Assembly: GCA_965212165.1 (NCBI GenBank) | Contig: OZ243096.1 | Span: 1,736,001 to 1,800,000, forward strand | Origin: RHLJ01 sp965212165 | GTDB taxonomy: Bacteria > Bacteroidota > Rhodothermia > Balneolales > Balneolaceae | Length of the DNA stretch: 64,000 nucleotides | Direction: 5' to 3' | Part shown: in pieces, positions 50,284 to 58,623 of the stretch | Numbering within the stretch: the stretch's first letter is position 1 | Layout of the letters: each line of letters opens with the position of its first letter | Notes under the pieces: model-generated | The model's database searches: none | Told to the model about the DNA's origin: nothing | What the model saw: the letters and a program-made list of their open reading frames with translations, nothing else | Made by a program: the position numbers and the translations under genes

Positions 50284-51387
50284 AGCAATTGTTTTACCAC
50301 GAGGTGTCCCTTCACGAATCGCAAGTTGCCCACAACCTGCATCTATATCGTCACCGCGACTACGACGAACTGTTGCTCGTACATCATGCTTTATGAGAGC
50401 TTTTAAGAAAGAATCTAATCGATCTTCCCGAGCTCGCTGGAGCTCAACTCCGGCTACATTATTGTACATAATGATATTTACCTTGCTAGGTGCCCACTTT
50501 ACAATTTTCGATAGGTTTTTGGCATCTTCTCTAGTGTCATTGAATCCATCGAATAATAGATATTCATAAGTAAGAGGACGTTCAGTTTTTCGATGGTAAT
50601 ATCGTACCGCTTCTTCTAAACTCTCAAGATTCATTGAGCTATTTATAGGCATTATTTTGTCGCGTTTATCATCGCTTGCAGCGTGGAGTGAAATAGCGAG
50701 ATTAAAGGGCTCCTCATTGTCAGCAAGTTGCTTGATCTGCTTTGTTAATCCAACAGTAGAAACAGTAATTCGCTTTGGTGAGAGCTCGATACTTAGAGGA
50801 TCAGAAATAATTGAAGCTGAGTTTACAACAGTATTGTAATTATGCAGAGGTTCACCCATCCCCATATATACAATATTAGTAATCTTCTTGTCATACTTTG
50901 ATTCTGTTAATGCATTTATGTATTGAACCTGATCAACAACTTCACCGTGAGATAGATTACGGAAAAAACCCATTTTTCCAGTGGCACAAAAAGCACATCC
51001 AAAAACACATCCAACTTGTGAAGAGACACAAACAGTTAATCGTTTTGGAACTCCATCAGGATAGAAATCTGGTATCAAAACAGCTTCTACTTTATAATCT
51101 TTATCCTCATCATTCAGTTTAAATAAAAACTTAATAGTTCCATCAGTAGACTCCTGTTGATTAGAAACAGAAATCCGATTTATAGTAGCTACTTCTTCTA
51201 GTTTGGATCTTAAATCCTTTGAAAGATTAGTCATTTCTTCGAATGAAGAAGCTCCTTTTTGATAAAGCCATTGAAATATTTGATCGGCTCTAAAACGAGG
51301 GAGTCCTAGTTCTTTGCAAAATGCTAGAAGCTCGTTTTTAGTTAAGGATTTTAGATCAGTTTTTTGAAGGGTAGATGTATTACTCAT
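50275..51387 (-). CDS. rlmN: Dual-specificity RNA methyltransferase RlmN (radical SAM)
   Basis: From the ATG at 51387 the protein has 370 residues; a start at 51417 would add ten residues (MITHMLIFKN) that are not typical. It has the radical SAM cysteines in CVFGCAFCATGKMGF, the conserved GMGEPLHNY, and the methyl-carrying Cys in the C-terminal DIDAGCGQLAIRE. RlmN methylates C2 of A2503 in 23S rRNA and A37 of some tRNAs. It is transcribed toward lepB. Confidence 0.96.
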   Translation of the reverse strand: MSNTSTLQKTDLKSLTKNELLAFCKELGLPRFRADQIFQWLYQKGASSFEEMTNLSKDLRSKLEEVATINRISVSNQQESTDGTIKFLFKLNDEDKDYKVEAVLIPDFYPDGVPKRLTVCVSSQVGCVFGCAFCATGKMGFFRNLSHGEVVDQVQYINALTESKYDKKITNIVYMGMGEPLHNYNTVVNSASIISDPLSIELSPKRITVSTVGLTKQIKQLADNEEPFNLAISLHAASDDKRDKIMPINSSMNLESLEEAVRYYHRKTERPLTYEYLLFDGFNDTREDAKNLSKIVKWAPSKVNIIMYNNVAGVELQRAREDRLDSFLKALIKHDVRATVRRSRGDDIDAGCGQLAIREGTPRGKTIAKN

Positions 51388-51440
51388 ATTCTTAAAGATA
51401 AGCATATGAGTAATCAACGACCACTTTGATAAGCTATAAT

Positions 51441-52070
51441 CTATATATAAGCTTTTGCAGCAGCGAGTAGTACATCACCATTAATTCGTTGCTTATAATC
51501 AGGGTTTACATACTGAAATTTAACCGTTCCTTCTTGGTCAAGTATAAATACGGCAGGAGCAGGGAGAATATGATGACTGTACCCTGTATTCTTTTCGAAA
51601 TCAATACCTACCGACTTATATCGTTCAACAGTTTTATCGTCAACTCTATAGGCAATACCAAAGGCTTTCATAACATCTGCCGGACTATCTGAGAGTAAAG
51701 TATAGGATAATCCACCATCTGTAATAGTTTCTTTTAGTACTTCTGGTTTATCTACGCTTATTGCTAAAATCTGATATCCAATATCAACAATTTGAGATTC
51801 TATTTTCTGTAATTCAGCCATATGTCGGCTACAGTATGGACACCAACCACCTCTATAAAAAATTAGTAATGTAGGTTGTTCCGCTACAATATCTTTTAAA
51901 GCAGTCGTTCTCCCGTCGATGGTTTTTACTGAAACATCTGGGATAATTGAATTTACTAGAATGGGATGGACATCAGTTGCAGTATTAGGAACAGTTTGAG
52001 CCCAACTGGTCGAATTAAGTAAGAAACAAAGAATAGTAATTAATAATAAAAAAGAGGACCTAGTAGACAT
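51441..52070 (-). CDS. Exported peroxiredoxin-like (AhpC/TSA) protein
   Basis: The 209-residue protein has a signal peptide (FLLLITILCFLLNSTSWAQ) and a thioredoxin-fold core with the motif FYRGGWCPYCSRHMAEL, containing the peroxidatic/resolving Cys pair in Trp-Cys-Pro-Tyr-Cys form. The C-terminal half has AVFILDQEGTVKFQYVNPDY, typical of the peroxiredoxin-like family. It probably reduces peroxides or disulfides in the periplasm. It lies upstream of rlmN on the same strand, 53 bp away, and they may share a transcript by chance. Confidence 0.85.
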   Translation of the reverse strand: MSTRSSFLLLITILCFLLNSTSWAQTVPNTATDVHPILVNSIIPDVSVKTIDGRTTALKDIVAEQPTLLIFYRGGWCPYCSRHMAELQKIESQIVDIGYQILAISVDKPEVLKETITDGGLSYTLLSDSPADVMKAFGIAYRVDDKTVERYKSVGIDFEKNTGYSHHILPAPAVFILDQEGTVKFQYVNPDYKQRINGDVLLAAAKAYI

Positions 52071-52167
52071 TAATACAGATTAGTTAGTTATAAAGAGTAT
52101 ATAAAGTAACTAATATTAAGTTCAGCATTGTTGTTATAAGAGGAATGTTATAAAAACGTTAGATTTC

Positions 52168-53439
52168 TTAAAGTCTTGGATTAATCACGTTATTGTAAAT
52201 TGATCCAAATGTAAATTCGATACCAACACTACCACCAAAACTATAAGAGGTGGCTTGGTTCCTTAAATTAAGTAATACATCCTCATCGGAAGAGCCACCA
52301 CCTGGAAGTGAAAGCTGATCATTTATTAATGAATATCTTCCTGATAGGAATACGGAAAGTCCTCTTATGATTCTCATGTTCAATCTGGCATCAAAACGGA
52401 CATTGTTTTTAGAGAAATCATGTAAATAAGTTTCTGCATTAATTCCTCCTTCAATGCCCCCCCAAGGTTGTGTAAATTCAGTATCTATTCTAAACTCTTG
52501 CTGGAAAAGAAGTTCATTATCTTCCCCAAAGATGGTGGTTTCGGTATAATCAACCGAAGCCATTGTAATACCATATCTAAAAGTTACTTCTCGACGAGTA
52601 AATTCATCATAAGGGAAAAGACTGTATTCAATTGTAGGGGCTATACCAAATCTAAAATCAATATTATCTTGTGTTGAAGACCGTATAGATGTATAAAAAC
52701 CAGCCGACCAATGATCACCTAAACTTTTAGCAACTAGACCAAAGAGATTTTGGTCTTCTACAGTGAAAACTTCTTTAATCTCAACATCAGCAGTATCACC
52801 TGGGGCTACAACCTGTTCCTCGGTAGTAATAAATGTTCTACGGTTATAATTATGTCGGTATCTGAAATCAGTTTTCCAATTTTCAGTTATTCTTCTTGCT
52901 CGTAGATTTCCATTTAGACGCAATGTTTTACGACTTTCTTCGCCACTAAAGTTAGGTTCTCCACCTATCTCAAATATCCAATTATCCCATGGGTCATCTT
53001 CTGGAGCTTCAGTAGGTTCTATTTTAATAGATTCATCAAAAACAAGATTTAATCTGTTAAAAATATTCGTGTCAACTAAATACCCAACCAGACCAAGTTT
53101 AATATGACTAACTAATTTATTTCGTCTTTCATCCTCAGTATCAGACTCTGGAGAAATGAATATTATTCTCTCTTCTTGATCATCCAAAGCATCTTGGCCA
53201 ATAAATTCAATGGTATACTCTACACCACCACTCCCTGTAAATTGTCTTACTACAAAAATATGAACTTCAGCATCTGATTGATCCCTAACAAAATTCACAA
53301 ATTTAATTTCAGTTTGAATAAAACGATCATCACAGCCTCTACAATCTATGAATGCGGTTATGGTTTCGTTATTTATTTGAGCAGCTAATGGAAGTGACAG
53401 CAGAAGAAAGAAGAGAACAATAAATAGTTTGCGAATCAT
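52168..53439 (-). CDS. Outer-membrane beta-barrel protein with N-terminal CRGC domain
   Basis: The 423-residue protein has a signal peptide (LFIVLFFLLLSLPLAAQ) and then a soluble domain (about 25-130) starting FIDCRGCDDRFIQTEIKF and VNFVRDQSDAEVHIFVVRQ. The rest consists of amphipathic strands (for example RLNGNLRARRITENWKTDF and LSVFLSGRYSLINDQ), indicating a barrel of about 10-14 strands. The N-terminal domain recurs in outer-membrane proteins of related phyla but has no known function. The CxxC pair may be a disulfide or metal site. No partner gene is obvious. Confidence 0.72.
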   Translation of the reverse strand: MIRKLFIVLFFLLLSLPLAAQINNETITAFIDCRGCDDRFIQTEIKFVNFVRDQSDAEVHIFVVRQFTGSGGVEYTIEFIGQDALDDQEERIIFISPESDTEDERRNKLVSHIKLGLVGYLVDTNIFNRLNLVFDESIKIEPTEAPEDDPWDNWIFEIGGEPNFSGEESRKTLRLNGNLRARRITENWKTDFRYRHNYNRRTFITTEEQVVAPGDTADVEIKEVFTVEDQNLFGLVAKSLGDHWSAGFYTSIRSSTQDNIDFRFGIAPTIEYSLFPYDEFTRREVTFRYGITMASVDYTETTIFGEDNELLFQQEFRIDTEFTQPWGGIEGGINAETYLHDFSKNNVRFDARLNMRIIRGLSVFLSGRYSLINDQLSLPGGGSSDEDVLLNLRNQATSYSFGGSVGIEFTFGSIYNNVINPRL

Positions 53440-53521
53440 TTATTACAATAGTGATTAGGAATTTTTTATAGAATTTAAAATTAGTGCTTTTAGTTCATTA
53501 CACTTGTAAAAAATTATTTTA

Positions 53522-54268
53522 CTAACTAATCAAAATTTGGAAGGCACTCATAGCCATTATGGCCATAACAACCCAAAATCCTATTTTATGAGGTTCGCAT
53601 TTCTGAAGTGCTTCTGGGATTAATTCTGCAAATACCATCCAAATCATTGCACCTGCGGCAAGACCGAGGCCAAGTGGGAGATATTCGCGAAAAGTTTCGA
53701 CAAAAAGGAAAGCTGGTATTGCCATTAAAGGTTGTGGTAAACTAGAAAAAATACTCCAACCAACTGCCTTCATAGGTGATGTTCCTTTTGGAATCATTAC
53801 TAAACTGATTGCGAGACCTTCTGGGATATTATGAACTGCTATCGCAATGGCAATAAAAATTCCAAATTCTAAAGTGTTTGCAAAAGAAACGCCCACACTA
53901 ATACCTTCAGCGAATGAATGCACTGTCATAATACCCAAGAACAGAAGCATTTTTTTAGTACCGGCACCAACAAGACTTTTTATATCTACTTCAAAACTAC
54001 TATTAAGCCATTTATCAGCAAGAATAACTAAAAATACTCCTGCCAACATTCCACCTAATGTCATCCATTCATTTTCATTATAGCCTTCAAATATTAAACT
54101 ATAACTTGCCGATAACATCAATCCAGCTGCCATAGCATTGGCTTTACCAAGAAAAGAATCAGAAATCTTTTTAATAAAGAAGAATGGAAGCGCACCAATA
54201 CCTGTAGCTATTGCTGTTATTAGTGAGTAAATAAATACTTTAAAAATCATTGAATCTAGAAATTCCAT
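53522..54268 (-). CDS. ZIP-family metal transporter
   Basis: The 248-residue membrane protein has eight predicted helices and the ZIP metal path: HSFAEGISVGVSFAN in helix 4 and HNIPEGLAISLVMIPKG in helix 5 carry the paired His, Glu and Asn that bind zinc or other divalent ions. It imports Zn2+, Fe2+ or Mn2+ across the inner membrane. Its length is normal and no regulator is adjacent. The metal preference cannot be read from the sequence. Confidence 0.9.
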   Translation of the reverse strand: MEFLDSMIFKVFIYSLITAIATGIGALPFFFIKKISDSFLGKANAMAAGLMLSASYSLIFEGYNENEWMTLGGMLAGVFLVILADKWLNSSFEVDIKSLVGAGTKKMLLFLGIMTVHSFAEGISVGVSFANTLEFGIFIAIAIAVHNIPEGLAISLVMIPKGTSPMKAVGWSIFSSLPQPLMAIPAFLFVETFREYLPLGLGLAAGAMIWMVFAELIPEALQKCEPHKIGFWVVMAIMAMSAFQILIS

Positions 54269-54420
54269 AGTAAAAGATGTAAGAGAATATAGTAGTGGGA
54301 AGTTCTAGAAACTAAAGTACATTGCAATTTAGAATCGGGATAAATAATCCAATTAATTGATCCAAATTTCTATTGAAATGGCTATACTTGAGCACAATTT
54401 TAACCTCAGAAAAAAGCATT

Positions 54421-55071
54421 GTGGTAGACGACCGCCGATTTGCACGTCCCAGAAAAAAACTAGTAGAAGATTTACGAGAAAAAGGAATTGAAGACGAACG
54501 AGTTTTGATAGCTATTGGAAAGATTCCGCGTCATACCCTAATTGACACTGCGCTTCACTCTAAGGCATATAATGATACTGCACTTCCTATTGGAATGGGG
54601 CAAACAATTTCACAGCCATATACAGTAGCTAAACAAACCGAATTACTAGATATAAAGAAAGGGGAGAAGATTCTCGAAATAGGTACGGGTTCAAGCTATC
54701 AATGTATGGTTTTATGTGAAATGGGAGCTACAGTTTACAGCGTTGAACGACATAATGAGTTATATCATCGTGCAAAAGAAGCGTTGAGAGCACAAGGTTA
54801 TAAGGCAATGCTTAAAGCTGGAGATGGAACATTAGGTTGGAGTACATATGCTCCGTACGATGGAATTGTAGTTACAGCAGGTGCACCTGTTGTACCTGAG
54901 GATTTGATAAAACAATTGAATATTGGTGGTAGACTTGTAATTCCAGTTGGAGATGACAAGAAACAAATGATGATTAAAATTACTCGAGTTTCTGAAACGG
55001 AGTACCACCAAGAGGAATTAGATAATTTTAAATTTGTGCCATTAATTGGCGAAAAGGGATGGGACAACTGA
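54421..55071 (+). CDS. pcm: Protein-L-isoaspartate O-methyltransferase
   Basis: The enzyme repairs isoaspartyl residues in damaged proteins. Family motifs are IPRHTLIDTALHSKAYNDTA, LPIGMGQTISQPYTVA, ILEIGTGSSYQ (SAM-binding), VYSVERHNEL, and GGRLVIPVG near the end. The start shown is GTG at 54421, which places the first conserved basic helix near the N-terminus. A TTG at 54373 in the same frame would add 16 residues and is possible. It is followed directly by the DUF368 gene, so they are likely co-transcribed. Confidence 0.9.
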   Translation: MVDDRRFARPRKKLVEDLREKGIEDERVLIAIGKIPRHTLIDTALHSKAYNDTALPIGMGQTISQPYTVAKQTELLDIKKGEKILEIGTGSSYQCMVLCEMGATVYSVERHNELYHRAKEALRAQGYKAMLKAGDGTLGWSTYAPYDGIVVTAGAPVVPEDLIKQLNIGGRLVIPVGDDKKQMMIKITRVSETEYHQEELDNFKFVPLIGEKGWDN

Positions 55072-55087
55072 TTTGAACGAAGAAAAT

Positions 55088-56185
55088 ATGCATTCAAATG
55101 AAGACAAAACCACTTCAAAAGAAGCTCCATTTCTTGCATTGAAAGGCTTTTTGATGGGATCAGCAGATATAGTACCAGGAGTTAGTGGTGGTACTATGGC
55201 TCTAATCTTGGGAATTTATGAGCGTCTATTAAATGCAATTAAAAGTGCCGATTCAATTTTTTTTAAAAATCTTTTCACTTTCAAATGGAAAGCGGCTTTT
55301 AAAGAACTTCATTTCTTTTTTCTTGTAGTTCTTTTCTCGGGGATTTTTAGTGCAGCTGTCTTCTTTACAAAAGTTGTTCCACTTCAGGTGTACATGTTTA
55401 CACACCCTGAGATTGTTTATGGCTTATTTTTTGGGTTGATAGTAGGTTCAATTTTTATTCTCATAAAATCATTAGAAAGATTCAGTATTAGAGAAATAAT
55501 TTCTATGATCGCTGGCTTGTGTATTGGTGCTTGGATTGTATCGTTAGTACCGGCTGATACTCCTGATCATCCTGCTTTTGTATTTTTAACGGGAATGATT
55601 TCAATTAGCGCAATGATTTTGCCAGGTATTTCTGGATCGTATCTATTGTTAATAATGCGGAAATACGATTACATACTGAGTAATATTAGTCTCATCTGGG
55701 GAGATGATCCCATTACAGGGTTTATAAATATTCTTCCATTTACACTAGGTACATTAGTAGGAATAGCACTTTTTTCTAGATTTTTATCGTGGCTACTTGG
55801 AAAATTTCATTCTCAAACAATTTCGGTTCTCATAGGTTTTATGATTGGTTCATTGTTAGTGATTTGGCCTTTTCAACATCGTGACTTTATTGAGCAGGTT
55901 AGAGAAGTTGAAGAAGTGAGTATTACCGATGAGAGAGTGATTGGATTGAAGAAAAATCCGAACGAAAATTTACCCGAATTTGAACGTTTAGGAGAACAAG
56001 TAAATTCAACAACTATTCAGATTCAAACAGTAAAGAAAAAACTAATAAAATCTAGTCCATTTATACCAAGTAGTATCGGCTCAGATGGTACTGAAACACC
56101 GAATGTATGGGGTGGATTAATAGGGATGATTCTAGGTGTATTGATGGTTAGTGGACTTGATAAATTGAGAGAAGTGAAGGAATAG
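55088..56185 (+). CDS. DUF368 family membrane protein (PopT-like undecaprenyl-phosphate transporter)
   Basis: The protein has about 365 residues from the ATG at 55088; a TTG at 55073, two bases after the pcm stop, is an alternative. It opens with the family hallmark GSADIVPGVSGGTMALILGIYERLL and repeats a similar motif in the second half (SISAMILPGISGSYLLLIM), which indicates an inverted-repeat fold. Eight to ten membrane helices are predicted, with a charged loop of about 80 residues near the C-terminus. DUF368 proteins such as PopT recycle undecaprenyl phosphate for cell wall synthesis. It is coupled to pcm, an unrelated repair enzyme. Confidence 0.88.
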   Translation: MHSNEDKTTSKEAPFLALKGFLMGSADIVPGVSGGTMALILGIYERLLNAIKSADSIFFKNLFTFKWKAAFKELHFFFLVVLFSGIFSAAVFFTKVVPLQVYMFTHPEIVYGLFFGLIVGSIFILIKSLERFSIREIISMIAGLCIGAWIVSLVPADTPDHPAFVFLTGMISISAMILPGISGSYLLLIMRKYDYILSNISLIWGDDPITGFINILPFTLGTLVGIALFSRFLSWLLGKFHSQTISVLIGFMIGSLLVIWPFQHRDFIEQVREVEEVSITDERVIGLKKNPNENLPEFERLGEQVNSTTIQIQTVKKKLIKSSPFIPSSIGSDGTETPNVWGGLIGMILGVLMVSGLDKLREVKE

Positions 56186-56255
56186 TTCTTCATCAATACT
56201 TCATGATTTATTAGCATTATGAAAATGCTAAATATTAACCATCATGGAGGTTGTT

Positions 56256-57251
56256 ATGAAAGTACATCATATTCTTGTCCCTACCGATTTTTCTGAGCGA
56301 TCAGAAAAAGCAATTAAAATGGCCGGTGAATTTGTGGATTTGTTTGGCTGTACGGTCGATCTTATCCATGTAGTTCCAATGGTTAAATATTTTAGTGAAA
56401 GTATGGACCCCCTTGGAATTCCTTTTTCATTAGAAAAGCATATTTACCCTCAGAGCCTCGAAAATGCACATGACAAACTAGAACAACTTGCAAATAAGTA
56501 TATTAAAAAAGAGTACAGAGGCAAGTTACTTTCTGTTATAGAAAGAAAACCATCTGAAGCGATATCTCATCAAGCCAATACAATGGAATATGATTTGGTA
56601 TTAATGTCTTCGAGAGGAGAACATGATTCTATTCATGTTATGGGTGGTACAACTGAAAAAGTAATACGGTATAGTAAAATACCTGTGCTTACAGTAAATG
56701 AAAGTATGAAAATGGATAGCGTTAATACAATTCTAGTACCGGTAGATTTTTCAGACTTGTCATTATTTTCTGTAATTCCAGCTTTTGAGTTAGCTAAAGA
56801 ACTTGACGCAAAGATTGAACTTATAAACATAGTTGAACTCTATTCAGCTGGCAGTGATATGGTTCCATATGTTCCTACAGCTATAGATGAAAAAAGTGTA
56901 TATGAAAGTATGATTGTAAGACTTACTGATTATTTACTAGAGCATCAACAGTATAACTTACACATTCAGAGAATGGGCGTTCCATTTGAGGATTTACTTG
57001 TATCTACTGATGGGCCTCATACTTTTTCTATAGATGTTCACAGTGTGATCATTAAAGGTATTGCTGCACATCATGAAATAGTAGATTATGCAAATGATAA
57101 TGCTGATATCGTAGTCATGAATACTCATGGAAGAACAGGATTAAGTCGAGTATTTATTGGTTCAACGACTGAGCAGGTTTCAAAGCATATTGAGAAACCA
57201 TTATTAGTAATGAAACCTCAATTCTATGAAGAAGAAGTGGAACGTAATTGA
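56256..57251 (+). CDS. Tandem universal stress protein
   Basis: The protein has 331 residues from the ATG at 56256, which has a good Shine-Dalgarno sequence (GGAGG, five bases before it). An ATG at 56244 overlaps that sequence and is less likely. It is two UspA domains in tandem: the first begins HHILVPTDFSERSEKAI and ends VMGGTTEKVIRYSKIPVLTV, the second begins NTILVPVDFSDLSLFSV and ends NTHGRTGLSRVFIGSTTEQV with the nucleotide-binding GxxGxS-type loop. Such proteins bind ATP and are induced by stress. It is probably a single-gene transcript. Confidence 0.92.
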   Translation: MKVHHILVPTDFSERSEKAIKMAGEFVDLFGCTVDLIHVVPMVKYFSESMDPLGIPFSLEKHIYPQSLENAHDKLEQLANKYIKKEYRGKLLSVIERKPSEAISHQANTMEYDLVLMSSRGEHDSIHVMGGTTEKVIRYSKIPVLTVNESMKMDSVNTILVPVDFSDLSLFSVIPAFELAKELDAKIELINIVELYSAGSDMVPYVPTAIDEKSVYESMIVRLTDYLLEHQQYNLHIQRMGVPFEDLLVSTDGPHTFSIDVHSVIIKGIAAHHEIVDYANDNADIVVMNTHGRTGLSRVFIGSTTEQVSKHIEKPLLVMKPQFYEEEVERN

Positions 57252-57330
57252 TAGATTAAGTTTGGTCAATATATATGAATTAATTGACCCCCCTTAATTA
57301 GTGACCTGATTGACAAGATTAAGTGGATCA

Positions 57331-57353
57331 TCCCCTCCGTAATAAGGAGGGGA
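57331..57353. repeat. G/C-rich hairpin, possible dispersed repeat
   Basis: TCCCCTCC pairs with GGAGGGGA over 8 bp with a GTAATAA loop, in the gap before rsmA, followed by AATGAGGGAAGGTCGG. It stands out by GC content from the AT-rich surroundings. Similar CCCCTCC/GGAGGGG hairpins are common as short interspersed repeats in Bacteroidota genomes. No second copy is in the window and no T-run follows. Confidence 0.35.
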
Positions 57354-57383
57354 ATGAGGGAAGGTCGGAACTAATATTCTTTG

Positions 57384-57391
57384 TACCTTTG
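57384..57391 (+). promoter_or_regulatory. Bacteroidota-type -7 box for rsmA
   Basis: TACCTTTG fits TAnnTTTG and lies 24 bp before the TTG start of rsmA, in the context CTTTGTACCTTTGAAG that closely resembles the lepA box at 46703. It implies a short 5' leader. Confidence 0.55.
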
Positions 57392-57415
57392 AAGTGAATT
57401 TAAAATAATTTCACT

Positions 57416-58189
57416 TTGAGCTTCAGAACCAAGAAAAGCCTCGGCCAGCACTTTCTAACAGATAATAATATCATTAACAAAATCCTGAAATCGGTTCATG
57501 CCGAAGATGGAGATCGTGTTATTGAGATTGGTCCAGGTACCGGCGCTTTAACGAAATGGCTTGTTCAGCAACACAAAGATGTACATGCTATTGAAGTAGA
57601 TCAAAGAGCTGTTGCAGTTTTGGAGGAACAACTTGAAGGACTTACAATTCATCAGAAAGATGTATTGAAAGTAGATTGGAAAGAACTGATTTCTGAATCT
57701 GGGAAAACCTATGTGTTAGGTAATCTGCCATATTATATAACAAGTCCAATTCTTTTTAGTCTATTAGAATCTAGAGAATATTTTACTGAAGCCATTTTAA
57801 TGATGCAGAAAGAAGTAGCACATCGGTTAGTTGCTTCTCCATCAACCAAAGATTATGGGATCCTTAGTGTTCAAACTCAATTAATGAGTACGCCAGAATT
57901 ACTATTTGATGTTTCTCCAAATTCATTCAGTCCACCGCCAAAAGTGATGAGCTCAGTAATTAGGCTAACATTTGACAAGCCAAAATTACTTTGCTCAGAT
58001 AAAACACTTAAAATAGTAGTTAGAACGGCTTTCAATCAAAGAAGAAAGAAATTAAGCAACTCGTTAAAGGCAGCCGTTGGTGATTTCTTTCCTGACGGAT
58101 TTAACTACAATGAGCGGGCAGAAAACTGGTCGCCTGACAGATATGCAGACTTAGCACACCTCTTAGAAAAGTCTAGCAGTCAGGAATGA
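57416..58189 (+). CDS. rsmA: 16S rRNA (adenine1518/1519-N6) dimethyltransferase RsmA/KsgA
   Basis: The 257-residue enzyme uses a TTG start giving MSFRTKKSLGQHFLTDNNII, the normal KsgA opening. It has the SAM motif VIEIGPGTGALTKWL, the acidic end VHAIEVDQRAV, and the catalytic motif LGNLPYYITSPILF. A conserved late basic segment RTAFNQRRKKLSNSL contacts rRNA. It dimethylates two adenosines of 16S rRNA in ribosome assembly. It has its own promoter-like box and is followed by the chaperonin operon. Confidence 0.94.
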   Translation: MSFRTKKSLGQHFLTDNNIINKILKSVHAEDGDRVIEIGPGTGALTKWLVQQHKDVHAIEVDQRAVAVLEEQLEGLTIHQKDVLKVDWKELISESGKTYVLGNLPYYITSPILFSLLESREYFTEAILMMQKEVAHRLVASPSTKDYGILSVQTQLMSTPELLFDVSPNSFSPPPKVMSSVIRLTFDKPKLLCSDKTLKIVVRTAFNQRRKKLSNSLKAAVGDFFPDGFNYNERAENWSPDRYADLAHLLEKSSSQE

Positions 58190-58280
58190 TTTGGTACGGT
58201 AGTTGCTTACCACTTACCAGAAAGAAGGGCGAAGCCCAAAAACTTTAACTACTAACTAAAAAATAAAAGGAGTCATACTT

Positions 58281-58568
58281 ATGGCTAGCATTAAACCTTT
58301 AGGCGACCGCGTACTAGTAAAAGCGGACGTAGCTGAAGAAGTTACCAGCTCCGGATTATACATTCCGGATACAGCAAAAGAAAAACCACAACAAGGTTCC
58401 ATCATTGCTGTTGGACCAGGAAAAGTGGAAAATGGAAATAAAATTGAGATGACCGTTAAAGAAGGCGATAAAGTTCTTTACGGAAAATACGCTGGTACTG
58501 AAGTAACTCTTAACGGAGAAGAATTCTTAATTATGCGTGAATCTGATGTTGTAGGTATTCTTTCCTAA
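58281..58568 (+). CDS. groES: Co-chaperonin GroES
   Basis: The 95-residue protein has the GroES mobile loop region (KADVAEEVTSSGLYIPDTAKE) and the PQQGSIIAVGPGK and VLYGKYAGTEVTLNGEEFLI segments. It caps GroEL for folding of proteins in the cytoplasm. A Shine-Dalgarno GGAG lies 8 bases before the ATG, one of few in the window. A GGGC-GAA-GCCC hairpin (58227-58237) is in the leader. The CIRCE operator seen in other phyla is not found, so heat regulation must use another route. Confidence 0.97.
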   Translation: MASIKPLGDRVLVKADVAEEVTSSGLYIPDTAKEKPQQGSIIAVGPGKVENGNKIEMTVKEGDKVLYGKYAGTEVTLNGEEFLIMRESDVVGILS

Positions 58569-58623
58569 CCAGATCCCTTTCAAATAAATTAAATCTAAAA
58601 ACTTAAAATAGAAGATAAAAACT

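Noticed and set aside
58190..58280. CIRCE heat-shock operator before groES
   Set aside because: The TTAGCACTC/GAGTGCTAA inverted repeat is absent; only a small GGGC-GAA-GCCC hairpin is present.
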